A DNA stretch of 16,274 nucleotides. Source: CAZCDM01 sp964497475. Its GTDB lineage: Bacteria > Planctomycetota > Phycisphaerae > SM23-33. Under the pieces are notes generated by a model. The model did not search any database and was not told the DNA's origin. It saw only the letters and a program-made list of their open reading frames with translations. Where the stretch lies: assembly GCA_964497475.1 (NCBI GenBank), contig CAZCDM010000034.1, forward strand, positions 1 to 16,274, in the 5' to 3' direction. This document shows, piece after piece, positions 1 through 8,700 of this stretch (positions are counted from its first letter, which is position 1; each line of letters opens with the position of its first letter). The position numbers and the translations under genes are program-made.

Positions 1-447
1 GGCGGGCTTGGGCGGGGCGGGTTGGTTGTCCGCTTCGTCGCTCGATTGGTCCGGCTGGTCTTGCGGGGATTGGTTCGCTTCGGGCTCGGGCTGCGACTCG
101 GGCTGGGGAGATTCTTCGGCGGCCGGTTCGGCCTTGGCCGGTTCGGGCTGGGGTTTTTCCGCAGCGGGTTCGGGCTGGGGAGATTCGTCGGCCGGTTCTT
201 CGGCGGGCTCGTCGGCTTCGAGGGTCAGCAGCAGATCGCCCTGGGAGACCTCATCGCCCTTAGCCACGGCGATGGAGAGGACCTTGCCGGCGTGGGAGGA
301 GGGCACGGCGACGGTGGCCTTATCGGTTTCGATTTCGATGATGTCCTGCTCGGCGGCGATGGTGTCGCCCTCTTTGACGAGCAGGTCGATGACCTGGGCG
401 GACTGGATTTCTTCGCCGAGATTCGGCAGCGTGACCTCGATGGACAT
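1..447 (-). CDS. 2-oxoacid dehydrogenase E2 subunit (dihydrolipoamide acyltransferase), N-terminal part, truncated by window edge
   Basis: This is the N-terminal 149 codons of an E2 acyltransferase, which carries acyl groups on a swinging lipoyl arm between the E1 and E3 subunits of a pyruvate- or 2-oxoglutarate-type dehydrogenase complex in the cytoplasm. Residues 1 to about 78 form one lipoyl domain. It starts MSIEVTLPNLGEEI and has the lipoylation motif EIETDKATVAVPS, with Lys43 as the expected attachment site. Residues 79-149 are a flexible linker rich in Pro, Glu, Ala and Gln, with repeated ESPQPEP and AEKPQPEP-like units. The E1/E3-binding and catalytic domains lie outside the window. 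The start is supported by AAGGAG (minus strand, 453-458) five bases upstream of the ATG. The PNLGE start resembles pyruvate dehydrogenase E2 (AceF) more than SucB, but the substrate cannot be decided from this part. The gene is divergent from the lipoprotein gene at 626. Confidence 0.87.
   Translation of the reverse strand, partial: MSIEVTLPNLGEEIQSAQVIDLLVKEGDTIAAEQDIIEIETDKATVAVPSSHAGKVLSIAVAKGDEVSQGDLLLTLEADEPAEEPADESPQPEPAAEKPQPEPAKAEPAAEESPQPESQPEPEANQSPQDQPDQSSDEADNQPAPPKPA
79..202. repeat. Imperfect direct repeats encoding the E2 Pro/Glu linker
   Basis: A 16-base unit, CGGGCTGGGGAGATTC on the plus strand, occurs exactly at 99-114 and 171-186. Each copy is followed by a similar TCGGCcGG stretch, and a partial copy starts near 144. 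In the minus-strand E2 frame these encode the repeated E-S-P-Q-P-E linker units. Such repeats expand and shrink easily by slippage and fit a disordered linker. Confidence 0.6.
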
Positions 448-625
448 GGTGTCTCCTTGTGTGGCTTGACGGAACCCCGTCATTGTATCGGCTGGGCTGG
501 GCGCGTGGCGCAGGGTTTCTCGGTCGGGGCGATAAATCTATCGTACCGTCCGGCCCGGTGCGATGCGAGCATTGAGCGATTCAGGTCGGCCGGGGGGATT
601 GGACGATAGGGACAAGACCGGGCCC
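448..625. promoter_or_regulatory. Divergent intergenic region with two short inverted repeats and a possible -10 for the E2 gene
   Basis: This 178-base gap separates two divergent genes and so should hold both promoters. Read on the minus strand, 482-487 gives TACAAT, a fair -10 hexamer placed about 35 bases before the E2 start codon, but I see no convincing -35. Beside it, 468-481 is a small hairpin (GACGG, loop AACC, CCGTC). A 5-bp inverted repeat, CGATA (530-534) and TATCG (539-543), separated by AATC, lies in the half nearer the plus-strand lipoprotein gene and could be an operator. No plus-strand promoter can be named with confidence. Confidence 0.3.
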
Positions 626-2176
626 ATGAACTCTCGCCGAACCATCCTCGCCTTTTGCAGCCTTTGGATTGCCCTGGCCGGTTGCGGCCGTGTGGAGATG
701 CCGCGCATCGGTCAGCCCACCCCGGCCGAGCCTGCCTTGCCGCCACGCTATGCAGACGTTGAACCTCATCGCGTTCGGCTGCTGGCGGATTTCGAATCAC
801 GCGGCAGGCGGACGGGCCTGGACCATGCCATGGAGTGGACGCTGGTTGGCAACCCGCAGCTGGGCGAGCGGGACTGGACCGACACGCGGGCGGCCAGTGG
901 GTCGGGTTGCCTGATGGCGACCTTGCCCCCGGCCGGCGAGCTGACCTGGACACTGCCGCAGCCCGAGCCGGTCGATCCGTATCGGCTGCTGTGCATGGAA
1001 GTGCATGTGGCCGAGCCTCGCTGCGACCTGCGCGTTCGGCTGGGCGGGGCCGGGCGGAGTTACACCAGCCCGCCCAAGGTGCTGACGGCGGGGTGGAACC
1101 ACATAGAGGTAGATTTACAAACCCTGGCCGGCGGGGAGCTGCGCGTGATCGGGCTGAGCGTGGACAACCCGGACAGTCCGGTCGAGCTGCTCGTGGACGA
1201 TGTGGTGCTGCTGGATAACCGGCGGGCGATTGACGTGACGCCGCCGGGGCTGGGGGTGCGGGCTGAGGGGTTGAGTTGGTCGGTCACGCTGCCGGGCGGG
1301 GAGGAGATTGCTATCGCCCCGGGGCCTGACGGATTGCCGCGGCTCGGCGTGGCTCAGCCCGTGCTTCGGCTGCGGGGCGTGAATCAGCCGCCCGAGCCCA
1401 AGGTGGACCCGCAGCAGGAGTCGGTGGATTGGCTGGGCGAGGTTCGCATCGGCCTGGCCCGACTGGCCGAGGCCAACGCATTGCGGTTGCGGTTTGTGCT
1501 GGCCTGGCGGTTCCCGGCCGGGGTCCAGCCGTACAATCCGATACTCGATCGCTGGGTGCAGTGGGAGCTGACGATTTACGGCGATGGGCGGGAGGTTTTG
1601 AGCGTCTGGCTGAGCAATGCCGGCGGCGAACCGATCCGGCAGGTGGCATTGACGACGAAGACGCCGGTCAGTTGGGCTGGCGGGGCGACGCAGAAGCAGT
1701 TGATCGAGCGGGATTTCATCGGCCCGGTGGGGCGGTGGAACGCGTTGCTCTCGGCTGGCACGCTGCCGGAGGAACAGGTGCGGGGGAATTATCTGGCTCC
1801 GGCGGCGGTCGAGCTGGACTGGGCCCGGAAGGACTGGTACGCCCCGGGCGATCTGGATCGCGACGGGTTTGATGAATCGCAGGGGTGTTATGCGGTGGCG
1901 GCGCGGTCGGGGCGGTGTCTCTTTACGCTTCGGCCGGGGCGGGAGGCGCTGGTTCGGCCGATCGTTCGGGTGGCCGGGCCGTTCGGGCAGGTTCCTGCGG
2001 TGCAGGCCTCGGGCAGGGTGGTGCGTGAGGTGGTTCTGCTGGAGGATGGCTCGGCCTTGCTGGCCCTGCCGGGGCAGTACGATCGGGCGGTGATGGTGGA
2101 AGTGATTGCCCCAACGCAACACGAGAAAAAAAACAGGCGGATAACCATCAAGTCCGGCAGAGCATGTTGCCGATGA
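626..2176 (+). CDS. Predicted lipoprotein, jelly-roll-like N-terminal half, function unknown; first gene of the exosortase/EPS cluster
   Basis: The protein has 516 residues from the ATG at 626. I chose this start because it places a lipoprotein signal at the N-terminus (MNSRRTILAF, then LAGC with Cys20 as the lipid site). An in-frame upstream ATG at 563 would bury the signal behind 21 polar residues. I do not recognise the family. Residues about 30-200 look like an all-beta carbohydrate-binding or galactose-binding-like fold, with alternating strands ending in a VELLVDDVVLLDN segment typical of such jelly rolls. This is an impression from pattern, not a domain match. Residues 409-417 read DLDRDGFDE, a calcium-loop-like motif. 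It lies 91 bp upstream of the Wza-like gene in the same direction, suggesting a role in the envelope or in polysaccharide handling. The last 18 residues, after an A8 run at 2126-2133, are basic and low in conservation signals, so the true C-terminus may differ. Confidence 0.72.
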   Translation: MNSRRTILAFCSLWIALAGCGRVEMPRIGQPTPAEPALPPRYADVEPHRVRLLADFESRGRRTGLDHAMEWTLVGNPQLGERDWTDTRAASGSGCLMATLPPAGELTWTLPQPEPVDPYRLLCMEVHVAEPRCDLRVRLGGAGRSYTSPPKVLTAGWNHIEVDLQTLAGGELRVIGLSVDNPDSPVELLVDDVVLLDNRRAIDVTPPGLGVRAEGLSWSVTLPGGEEIAIAPGPDGLPRLGVAQPVLRLRGVNQPPEPKVDPQQESVDWLGEVRIGLARLAEANALRLRFVLAWRFPAGVQPYNPILDRWVQWELTIYGDGREVLSVWLSNAGGEPIRQVALTTKTPVSWAGGATQKQLIERDFIGPVGRWNALLSAGTLPEEQVRGNYLAPAAVELDWARKDWYAPGDLDRDGFDESQGCYAVAARSGRCLFTLRPGREALVRPIVRVAGPFGQVPAVQASGRVVREVVLLEDGSALLALPGQYDRAVMVEVIAPTQHEKKNRRITIKSGRACCR

Positions 2177-2208
2177 GGGATGATAACGTCTGATAAGCTA
2201 CCGGAGCG

Positions 2209-2231
2209 CAGCTGGGCAGGAGGCCCGGCTG
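2209..2231 (+). promoter_or_regulatory. Stable hairpin in the leader of the Wza-like gene
   Basis: CAGCTGGGC (2209-2217) pairs with GCCCGGCTG (2223-2231) in nine pairs, one of them G-T, closing a five-base loop AGGAG. It lies in the 91-base gap 2177-2267, about 36 bases before the GTG start. No T-run follows, so it is not a classical rho-independent terminator. It may be a processing or regulatory structure in the mRNA leader. I compared the gap by eye with the cyclic-di-GMP-I riboswitch pattern and found no match. Confidence 0.4.
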
Positions 2232-2267
2232 GCTCGGGTTTGAATCTGCCAAGAAGGAACGGAAGCC

Positions 2268-3854
2268 GTGAACATGAGCAGAACTCTGGGAACAATCGTA
2301 CTGGCGTGCTTGCTGTTGGCCTCGGCCGGTTGTGAGCATGACTACCTCATTACGGAGTATCGCTTCCTCCAGCCGGACAAGGCGATCAACAAGCCTGACG
2401 AGACCAACGTCAGTTGGATCGTCGACAGCATGACCGAGCTGGACAAGACCGAGGACATGTTCCCCAATGCGGTTCGTCCCGGCCCGCAGGACTGGATCTA
2501 CAAAGACGAGGACTATCGTCTCGCGGCGACGGACGTGGTGGATATCAGTATTTTCGATCTCTATGCCGAAGGTCTCGAGACGCAGCTGCGGCGTGTGGTT
2601 TCTGACAGTGGGTATATCGACATGCCGTTGCTGAAGCAGCGGATCAAGGCTGAGGGGTTCACGGCGGTGGAGCTGACGGAGGTGCTGAAAGAGGCCTACT
2701 CGCCCAACGTGCTGCGCGACCCGCAGCTTTCGGTGATTGTGGCCGCCCGGCGGATGCAGACGTTCAGCATTCTCGGGGCGGTGCAGCGGTCGGGGACGTA
2801 TAACCTCACGCGGCCTGACATGCGATTGCTCGATGCGTTGGCGCTGGCGGGGGGGATCTACCGGCAGGATCTGGAATACATCTACGTGATCCGCCAGGCG
2901 CCGGCGATTCGCAAATCGCAGGTGGGCCAGCCCGGTTCTGCAGCGCCCGCCCCGGCGGAGCCGAAACAGGGTGACGAGCTTGAGCAGTTGCAGAACGTCC
3001 TCGGCGCCCTGCCCCTGCAGCGCGGGGAGGTGTACTTCGCCGAGACGGGTCCGGCGGCGTCCGGCCCGGTGCAGATCGATACGGACTCGGCCCGCAACAA
3101 GACCCGCTGGGTGTACGAGAATGGCAAGTGGGTGCAGGCGGACCAGCCTGCCAGCGACCAGGCCGACGCGCCCGTGCCGGCGATTCCCCAGCCGGCGGAT
3201 CAGCCGGCGGTGCCCGAGCAGCCCGTTGCTCCCACGGCGCCGGTCGCCCAGCCGGGCCCGACGACGCCCAGCCCAGTCGCCCAGCCCCTGCCGGCAACGC
3301 GGACAGCCCGGCCCGGCACGGACGACCCCTTCGGCTGGTCGGACATGGTCAAGGAAGACCTCGTGCGCGTGATCGCGATCAACTACCCCAAGCTCCGCCA
3401 GGGCGATTACCGCCAGAACATCGTCGTGCGGGAAAATGATGTCATCCGCGTCCCGCAGGTCGAGCCGGGCGAGTTCTACGTCATGGGCGAAGTGCTTCGT
3501 CCGGGCGTCTACAGCCTGACCGGTCGGGAGATTACCATCAAGCAGGCCGTCGCCGCCGCGGGGAACCTTGGTGCACTGGCCTGGCCGGCGAACTCGGTGC
3601 TCATCCGCCGGATCGGAAAAAATCAGGAACAGATGATTCCGATTAACCTAGAAAAAATTATTCAGGGGACCAATCCTGATGTATACTTAAAGCCTGATGA
3701 CGTAATTGCCGTTGGTACACATTGGAGCACGTCGTTCCTTGCGGTGATCCGCAACGCGTTCCGCATGACATACGGATTCGGGCTGATTTACGATCGCAAC
3801 TTCTCGGATCCGCTGTTTGTCACGCCGAACAGCCGACGGTTCAAAGCCTTGTAA
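2268..3854 (+). CDS. Wza-type polysaccharide biosynthesis/export outer-membrane lipoprotein
   Basis: The 528-residue protein is predicted to form the outer-membrane channel that exports exopolysaccharide. The signal ends in SAGC, with Cys22 as the lipid site. Residues about 83-163 are the polysaccharide export domain (YRLAATDVVDISIFD, then GYIDMPLL and SVIVAARR). The first SLBB domain begins near 165 (FSILGAVQRSGTYNL, LLDALALAGGIY) but breaks off at IYVIRQ (205-210). It resumes at about 365 (LVRVIAINYPKL and QNIVVRENDVIRVP). The roughly 150 residues between are rich in Pro, Ala and Gln. A second SLBB domain follows (FYVMGEVLRPGVYSL). The C-terminal RNAFRMTYGFGLIYDRNF fits the end of planctomycete Wza homologues. 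I chose the GTG at 2268 because AGAAGGAA (2252-2259) ends eight bases upstream; the in-frame ATG at 2274 is farther than usual. Usual family length is near 360-400, so this one is long because of the insertion. Confidence 0.92.
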   Translation: MNMSRTLGTIVLACLLLASAGCEHDYLITEYRFLQPDKAINKPDETNVSWIVDSMTELDKTEDMFPNAVRPGPQDWIYKDEDYRLAATDVVDISIFDLYAEGLETQLRRVVSDSGYIDMPLLKQRIKAEGFTAVELTEVLKEAYSPNVLRDPQLSVIVAARRMQTFSILGAVQRSGTYNLTRPDMRLLDALALAGGIYRQDLEYIYVIRQAPAIRKSQVGQPGSAAPAPAEPKQGDELEQLQNVLGALPLQRGEVYFAETGPAASGPVQIDTDSARNKTRWVYENGKWVQADQPASDQADAPVPAIPQPADQPAVPEQPVAPTAPVAQPGPTTPSPVAQPLPATRTARPGTDDPFGWSDMVKEDLVRVIAINYPKLRQGDYRQNIVVRENDVIRVPQVEPGEFYVMGEVLRPGVYSLTGREITIKQAVAAAGNLGALAWPANSVLIRRIGKNQEQMIPINLEKIIQGTNPDVYLKPDDVIAVGTHWSTSFLAVIRNAFRMTYGFGLIYDRNFSDPLFVTPNSRRFKAL

Positions 3855-3872
3855 CCTAATCAGGACCGCCTG

Positions 3873-4877
3873 TTGGACCCATCGAGCGAACAAAAACCAG
3901 CCGATCCATCCCGGGGTGCGCAGACGACGTTGGCCGAATTGGTCGATGTCGAGGACGACCCGTCTATTCTGATCGGCTCGGCCGGGCAGGCCTGGCTGAA
4001 GGTCATCGTCCTGGGCGCACTGGTGATCGCCTTCTACCGCCAGGAGATACTCCGGCTGTCGAACCAGTGGCAGAGCAATCCGAACTGGTCGTTCGGGTAC
4101 ATCATCCCCCTGTTCAGCCTGTACCTGCTGTATAACTGGCGTCACGCCCTGCGGCAGGCGAGCCGAAAGGTCTGCTGGCCGGGGCTGGTGCTGGTGCTGG
4201 TGGCCATTGCGATCCGGGCCTGGGGGATCGTGATCCTCAAGAACCACTGGATTCCGCAGCTGACGATCCCGTTGATGATCTGGGGGCTGACGCTGTTCCT
4301 GGCCGGTTGGCGTGTGGCGTGGATCGCGCTGGTGCCGATTTTTTATCTTGCCCTGGCCATGCCCTGGCCGGATCGGTTTTACGACTACATCGCGCTGAAC
4401 CTCCAGAACTTCGCGGCCAAGATGTCTGCGGGTGTGCTGCAGTTGGTGGGGGTGAAGATTGTTGTCTCGGCTTCGCACCTGACGGTCACGAGTGTCACGG
4501 GGGAGGTTCATCCGCTGACGGTGGCTGAGGCGTGCAGCGGGATTCGCTCGCTGATGGCGTTTTTCGCGCTGGGCGTGGCGATGGCGTATATCCAGGTTCG
4601 TCCGTGGTGGCACCGCATGGTGCTGATTCTGGCGGGCATTCCGATTGCGATTTTGTGCAATGTTCTGCGGGTGACCTTTACCGCGTCGATGTTCGTCATT
4701 GACAAGCCGGAGTTCGGCAGGGATTTCATGCACGAGTTCATGGGCATGGCGTTGCTGATTCCTGCGTTGCTTCTGCTGTTCCTGCTGAGCCGGGTGCTGG
4801 ACAGCCTCTACGAAGATGCCGATGAGCCACGCGAGGAGGAATCCTCGGCCGAGGCGGCGGGGGAGCAGGCATCATGA
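3873..4877 (+). CDS. Exosortase (EpsH/Xrt family)
   Basis: The 334-residue integral membrane transpeptidase should cut C-terminal PEP-CTERM-like sorting tags and attach the proteins to the envelope. All three family catalytic residues are visible: Cys221 in EACSGIRSL, Arg266 in NVLRV and His287 in HEFMG. About eight hydrophobic segments run from residue 45 to 310. The N-terminal 40 residues are hydrophilic, and the last 20 or so form an acidic tail (DADEPREEESSAEAAGEQ). The start is TTG at 3873, with AGGA at 3862-3865 seven bases before it. There is no nearby ATG in frame, and the hydrophobic core begins too soon for a later start. It follows the Wza-like gene by 18 bp and overlaps the next gene by ATGA (4874-4877). 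No PEP-CTERM substrate is encoded in the window, and the Xrt subtype cannot be set by eye. Confidence 0.93.
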   Translation: MDPSSEQKPADPSRGAQTTLAELVDVEDDPSILIGSAGQAWLKVIVLGALVIAFYRQEILRLSNQWQSNPNWSFGYIIPLFSLYLLYNWRHALRQASRKVCWPGLVLVLVAIAIRAWGIVILKNHWIPQLTIPLMIWGLTLFLAGWRVAWIALVPIFYLALAMPWPDRFYDYIALNLQNFAAKMSAGVLQLVGVKIVVSASHLTVTSVTGEVHPLTVAEACSGIRSLMAFFALGVAMAYIQVRPWWHRMVLILAGIPIAILCNVLRVTFTASMFVIDKPEFGRDFMHEFMGMALLIPALLLLFLLSRVLDSLYEDADEPREEESSAEAAGEQAS

Positions 4878-5755
4878 GCGGAAAACTTACAGCAATCATT
4901 GCTGCCGATCGAAAGGGCTGGGTGTGTTTCGGCATTGCTGCGGGGTTGCTGTTGTTGGCCACGGTGGGCTGGTCGCTTGGCATGCACCATTTCAAGCTGT
5001 GGACGCAGAAGTATCCCGTGCCCTGGCCCGAGCGGGTGCGTGTCGATGAGGAGACGTTCCGCAATGTATCGCTGCCGGAGCGGATTGGTCCGTACCGCAT
5101 CGTCGGCGACGGGTTCTTTGAGCGCAATGACGCCGGCGAACCACTTTATGACAAGGTGCCGGACGGCGAGATCATTTTCCGCGATGACCTGCTCGAGTCG
5201 CTTCGGGTGGGCACGACGCTGGACTCTCAGCGGTACGACGAGCGGATGAGCAACTGGTATGTCGCTCGGATTTACGAGGATACGCGGGAGCCGATGAACT
5301 CGCCGTTCAAGTTCTGGCAGATGGATGTAACGTTCTACACCGGCAGCGAGGTGACCGTGCCGCACGTGCCGGATATCTGTGCCCAGGCTGGCGGCGCCAC
5401 CCTCGACGGGCGAGAGGTGTTGCATTTCCCCGTTGCCGGTGCGCCCGCGCCGTGGGATACTGGCACGCCGCTGGCGGCGTTGTATTATCTCAAGGATGGG
5501 CGCCAGTTTGTGCAGTACTATGTCTTCTGCCTCAATGGACTTCCCCAGGCCAATCGCGATGCGGTGCGACTGGCCTTGACGGATCTTTCGCTGCGGTACG
5601 TGTACTACGCGAAGATCCAGTTCTTTCCCCGCGGCACGGTGACGAATCGAGAAGAAGTCAACGATCGGGCGCGGGACTTTCTAAGACAGGTTCTTCCGAT
5701 AGTTCTTCAGGAGATGCCCTCACGCCGTACTATGCAGAAATACAACGAGGGATAA
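4874..5755 (+). CDS. epsI: Exosortase-associated EpsI-like protein (DUF3485-type)
   Basis: The 293-residue protein has one N-terminal membrane helix (residues about 14-37) followed by a soluble, probably periplasmic domain. Families of this kind either follow an exosortase gene or are fused to its C-terminus, and are thought to assist sorting or EPS assembly. The motif HVPDIC (His164 to Cys169) resembles the conserved H-x-P-x-x-C signature of EpsI. The canonical Gly-Trp after it is not kept; here AGGATLDG follows. The ATG overlaps the exosortase stop by four bases, so translation is likely coupled. The exact biochemical role of EpsI is not established. The identification rests on gene order, topology and the single motif. 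Confidence 0.82.
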   Translation: MSGKLTAIIAADRKGWVCFGIAAGLLLLATVGWSLGMHHFKLWTQKYPVPWPERVRVDEETFRNVSLPERIGPYRIVGDGFFERNDAGEPLYDKVPDGEIIFRDDLLESLRVGTTLDSQRYDERMSNWYVARIYEDTREPMNSPFKFWQMDVTFYTGSEVTVPHVPDICAQAGGATLDGREVLHFPVAGAPAPWDTGTPLAALYYLKDGRQFVQYYVFCLNGLPQANRDAVRLALTDLSLRYVYYAKIQFFPRGTVTNREEVNDRARDFLRQVLPIVLQEMPSRRTMQKYNEG

Positions 5756-5779
5756 CACAAGTCTCTAGCAGGAGTTGCT

Positions 5780-8700
5780 ATGGCTAAAAGCAAACGAATC
5801 AATCGCCGTGCCCTTCTTCTGGTCGCGTTGTTCGGCCTGTTTGTTCTCGGCGGGGTCGTGGTGATCTACATCAAGCAGATGCCCGAAGACCCGGCCGTTC
5901 ACATCAGCCGGGCCGAGCAGTACTTCAAGGAAACCCCGCCGCAGTGGAACAAGGCTCGTCGGGAATACAGCAGGGCTATCGAGGCGGTCAAAGGCGACCG
6001 GATGCTCGATGCGAAAAACTTCCTTCGCATTGCCGAGCTGAACATGGACCAGATCAAGAATGACACCTCTCTGTCGCCTCTGGAGCGGCGGGAGTTGTAC
6101 GGCCAGGCGTTTACGGCTTTGGAGCGGTCGATCCAGCAGGACAGCACGCTCCTGCCGGCCCGGAAGATGATGGCTGAGCAGCGCTGGATGATATCGTTGG
6201 GCCAGATGCAGAACACCAAGGCCTGGGAGGAGTTCATCCTCCACGCCGACCGGCTGCTGCAGCTGGAGGAAGATGCCCAAACCTATCGCCGGCGCGGCAT
6301 TGCAAGGAGCTTCCTGGCGCGGGTTGATGCCAAGACGTATCTGGGTGACGCGCTGGCCGATTTGCGCAAGGCGATCGATCTGGCCCCGGATGATATTGAC
6401 AATTGGAAGGCCCTGCTGAGCGTGATTGAAAACCAGGCCAAGGATACCGAACTGCTCGAGGAGACCTTTGGCAAGGCGATGCAGAAAAAACCCGACAGCG
6501 CAGAGCTGCGGATTGCCTGGGCGGAGTATCTTATCAAAAACGAGCGGGACGAAGAGGCCCTGCAGGCCATTGAAACCGCCCGAAAGCTTGCGCCGGACAA
6601 GGCATTGGCGTATCTGGCCCTGGCGAGGTATTACACCGACAAGAAGCAGTACGACAAGGCCATGGCGACTCTGCAAGAGGCCCAGAAAGTCGACCCGACC
6701 GAAGTGCGCGTCTATTTCTATCTCTCGCGACTCCATCAGATCCAAGGGGACCCCCGGGCCGCTGCCGATGCGTTGCGAAGCGGGCTTACGGCACTGGATC
6801 AGTGGACGGGCGAGAATACAGGCAATGCCCGGATCAACGTGGAAAAAGCCCGCGAGAGCCTGCACTATTATCTCGCCGAGATGCTCCTGAGCGAGGCCCT
6901 GCGCATCAAAGACCACGAGAAACGCCAGGCCTTGGTCGACGAGGCACAGAAGAGCTTCGCCATCCTGGTCCAGTACTTCCCGGATGACCCTCGCCAGTAC
7001 GGCATTGCCGGGCAGATTGCCTATCTCAACCAGGATTGGAACAAGGCCCGGGAAAACCTCGAAACGGCGTTCGGCTCTCCCCGTGGGCGAACCGCACGCA
7101 CGGCCGCCTTGTTGGCAGAGGTCTATACGCGCCTGCGAATGCCCACCCGTGCCGAGGAGATGTACCAGCGCATCGTCCAGATACCGGGCCAGGAGCGCCA
7201 GGTGCCCTTTTTGCTGCAGATTGCCAGGCTCCGCATCGACTCGCGCGACTATCGTACGGCCAGGCAGCTGGCCGAGCGTATCCAGTCGATCCAGCCGGAC
7301 AATGAAGATGCGGCCGACATCCTTCGGGCGCTGGACCTGCTCAGCGGACGGGCACCGCTGCCGACGGCCGGGCCCGTTACACCCCTGCAGCGTATGATGA
7401 TCCTGCGGATGGCGCAGGAGCAGGCCTTGCAGAATAATCCCGACCAGGCCATTGGGACCCTCGAAACCCTCTACCGCATCGAGCCGGAGAACCTCCAGAC
7501 CCTCAGCGAGCTGATCCAGATTCTGCGTATCCATGATCGTACGGATCGGGCTGTCGAGCTGGTCAAGCAGGCGCAGCAGAAGGACCCGGACAACCCTGTA
7601 TTTGATCGCTGGCTGACGATGCTCCAGGCCCAAACGCCCGAGCAGCAGTACCAGGCGCAGAAGGAAATGATCCTCAAGGAGAAAGATCCCCTCGCCCGGC
7701 AGTTGGGGCTGTGGCGGCTGAACCGGCAGTACAACCGCACCGACGAGGCCGAGGCCCATCTCGCCGAAGCCCGCAAGATCGATCCGGATCATCCGGCGAT
7801 CGTGCAGATCGACTTTGCCATGGCGGTTGAGAAGAGCCAATGGGACAAGGCGCGTGAGCAGATTCAGCGCATCGCCGATAATCAGGACAATACCCGCCTG
7901 ATGATGGAGGCGAGGTTGGCAGTGGCCCAGAACCAGTGGGCCCAGGCCATCCAGCCCCTGGAGAGTATCCTGCTGACCAGTCCACACCTTCAGCAGGTCC
8001 GACTGATGCTCGCCGAGGCGTATCTGCGCAATGATCAGATGGGCCAGGCCAAGGAGCAACTCCAGACGGTTCTGGACAATGACCGCAAGAACGTAGCGGC
8101 TTTGTTGGCCCTGGCGAGAATTGCCGAAAGCGAGCAGAACATGCCCGCCCACGACAACTACATCCGCCAGGCCATGCTCTACCCGGCCGGTAAGGTCAAC
8201 CCGGAAATCCGCGAGCGGTGGCTGCAGTCGCAGGTCGAGAAGAAAGACCCCGCGGCGGCCCTGGCCGAGCGTCAGAAGATATATCAGCGCGACCCCAATA
8301 ACCTGCTCAATGCGATGAGGCTCGCGGCCCTGTACGAGAACAACAAGCAGTACAACCAGGCCATTGCCATCTACGAGCAGGCCCTGCCGAAGGTGGGCGA
8401 CAAGGTGTCCATTGCCATGCCCCTGGCGCGGGCCTATCGAGACTCGGGCCAGAGCAGCAAGGCCGACGCACTCTTCAGTAATCTGCTCAAGGAAAACACC
8501 GCGCCGGCAGACAAGGCGAGAATTTTAGTGGCCTGGGGCAATTTCCTGGCCTCGAACGATGCCGACGCGGCGGTCAACATGTATAACAAAGCCCAGCAGG
8601 CCGATCCGGGAGGAACCGCCGGATTGCGGGCGCTGGCAAACTTGCGTACCGGCCAGGCCCAGCAACTCGCACAGGCCGGCAGCCGGCAGGAAGCGCGCCA

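Noticed and set aside
8..609. Ser/Gly-rich and Gly/Phe/Arg-rich plus-strand open frames at the left edge
   Set aside because: They are antisense to the E2 lipoyl domain and linker; the repeats come from the Pro/Glu linker codons read on the wrong strand.
1115..2122. A 335-codon minus-strand open frame opposite the first lipoprotein
   Set aside because: It is rich in Pro, Arg, His and Gln without any domain pattern, while the plus frame has a lipoprotein signal and a believable fold.
2209..2231. A rho-independent terminator after the first lipoprotein gene
   Set aside because: The stem is strong, but there is no T-run behind it and the next gene follows closely in the same direction.
2100..2267. 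A cyclic-di-GMP-type riboswitch before the EPS export gene
   Set aside because: The biology would fit, but the conserved class I segments are not present; only a simple hairpin is seen.
5765..8152. A 795-codon open frame on the minus strand opposite the TPR gene
   Set aside because: It is exactly antisense to a coding gene with clear TPR repeats, its protein shows only shadow repeats of those units, and such frames are expected in GC-rich genes.
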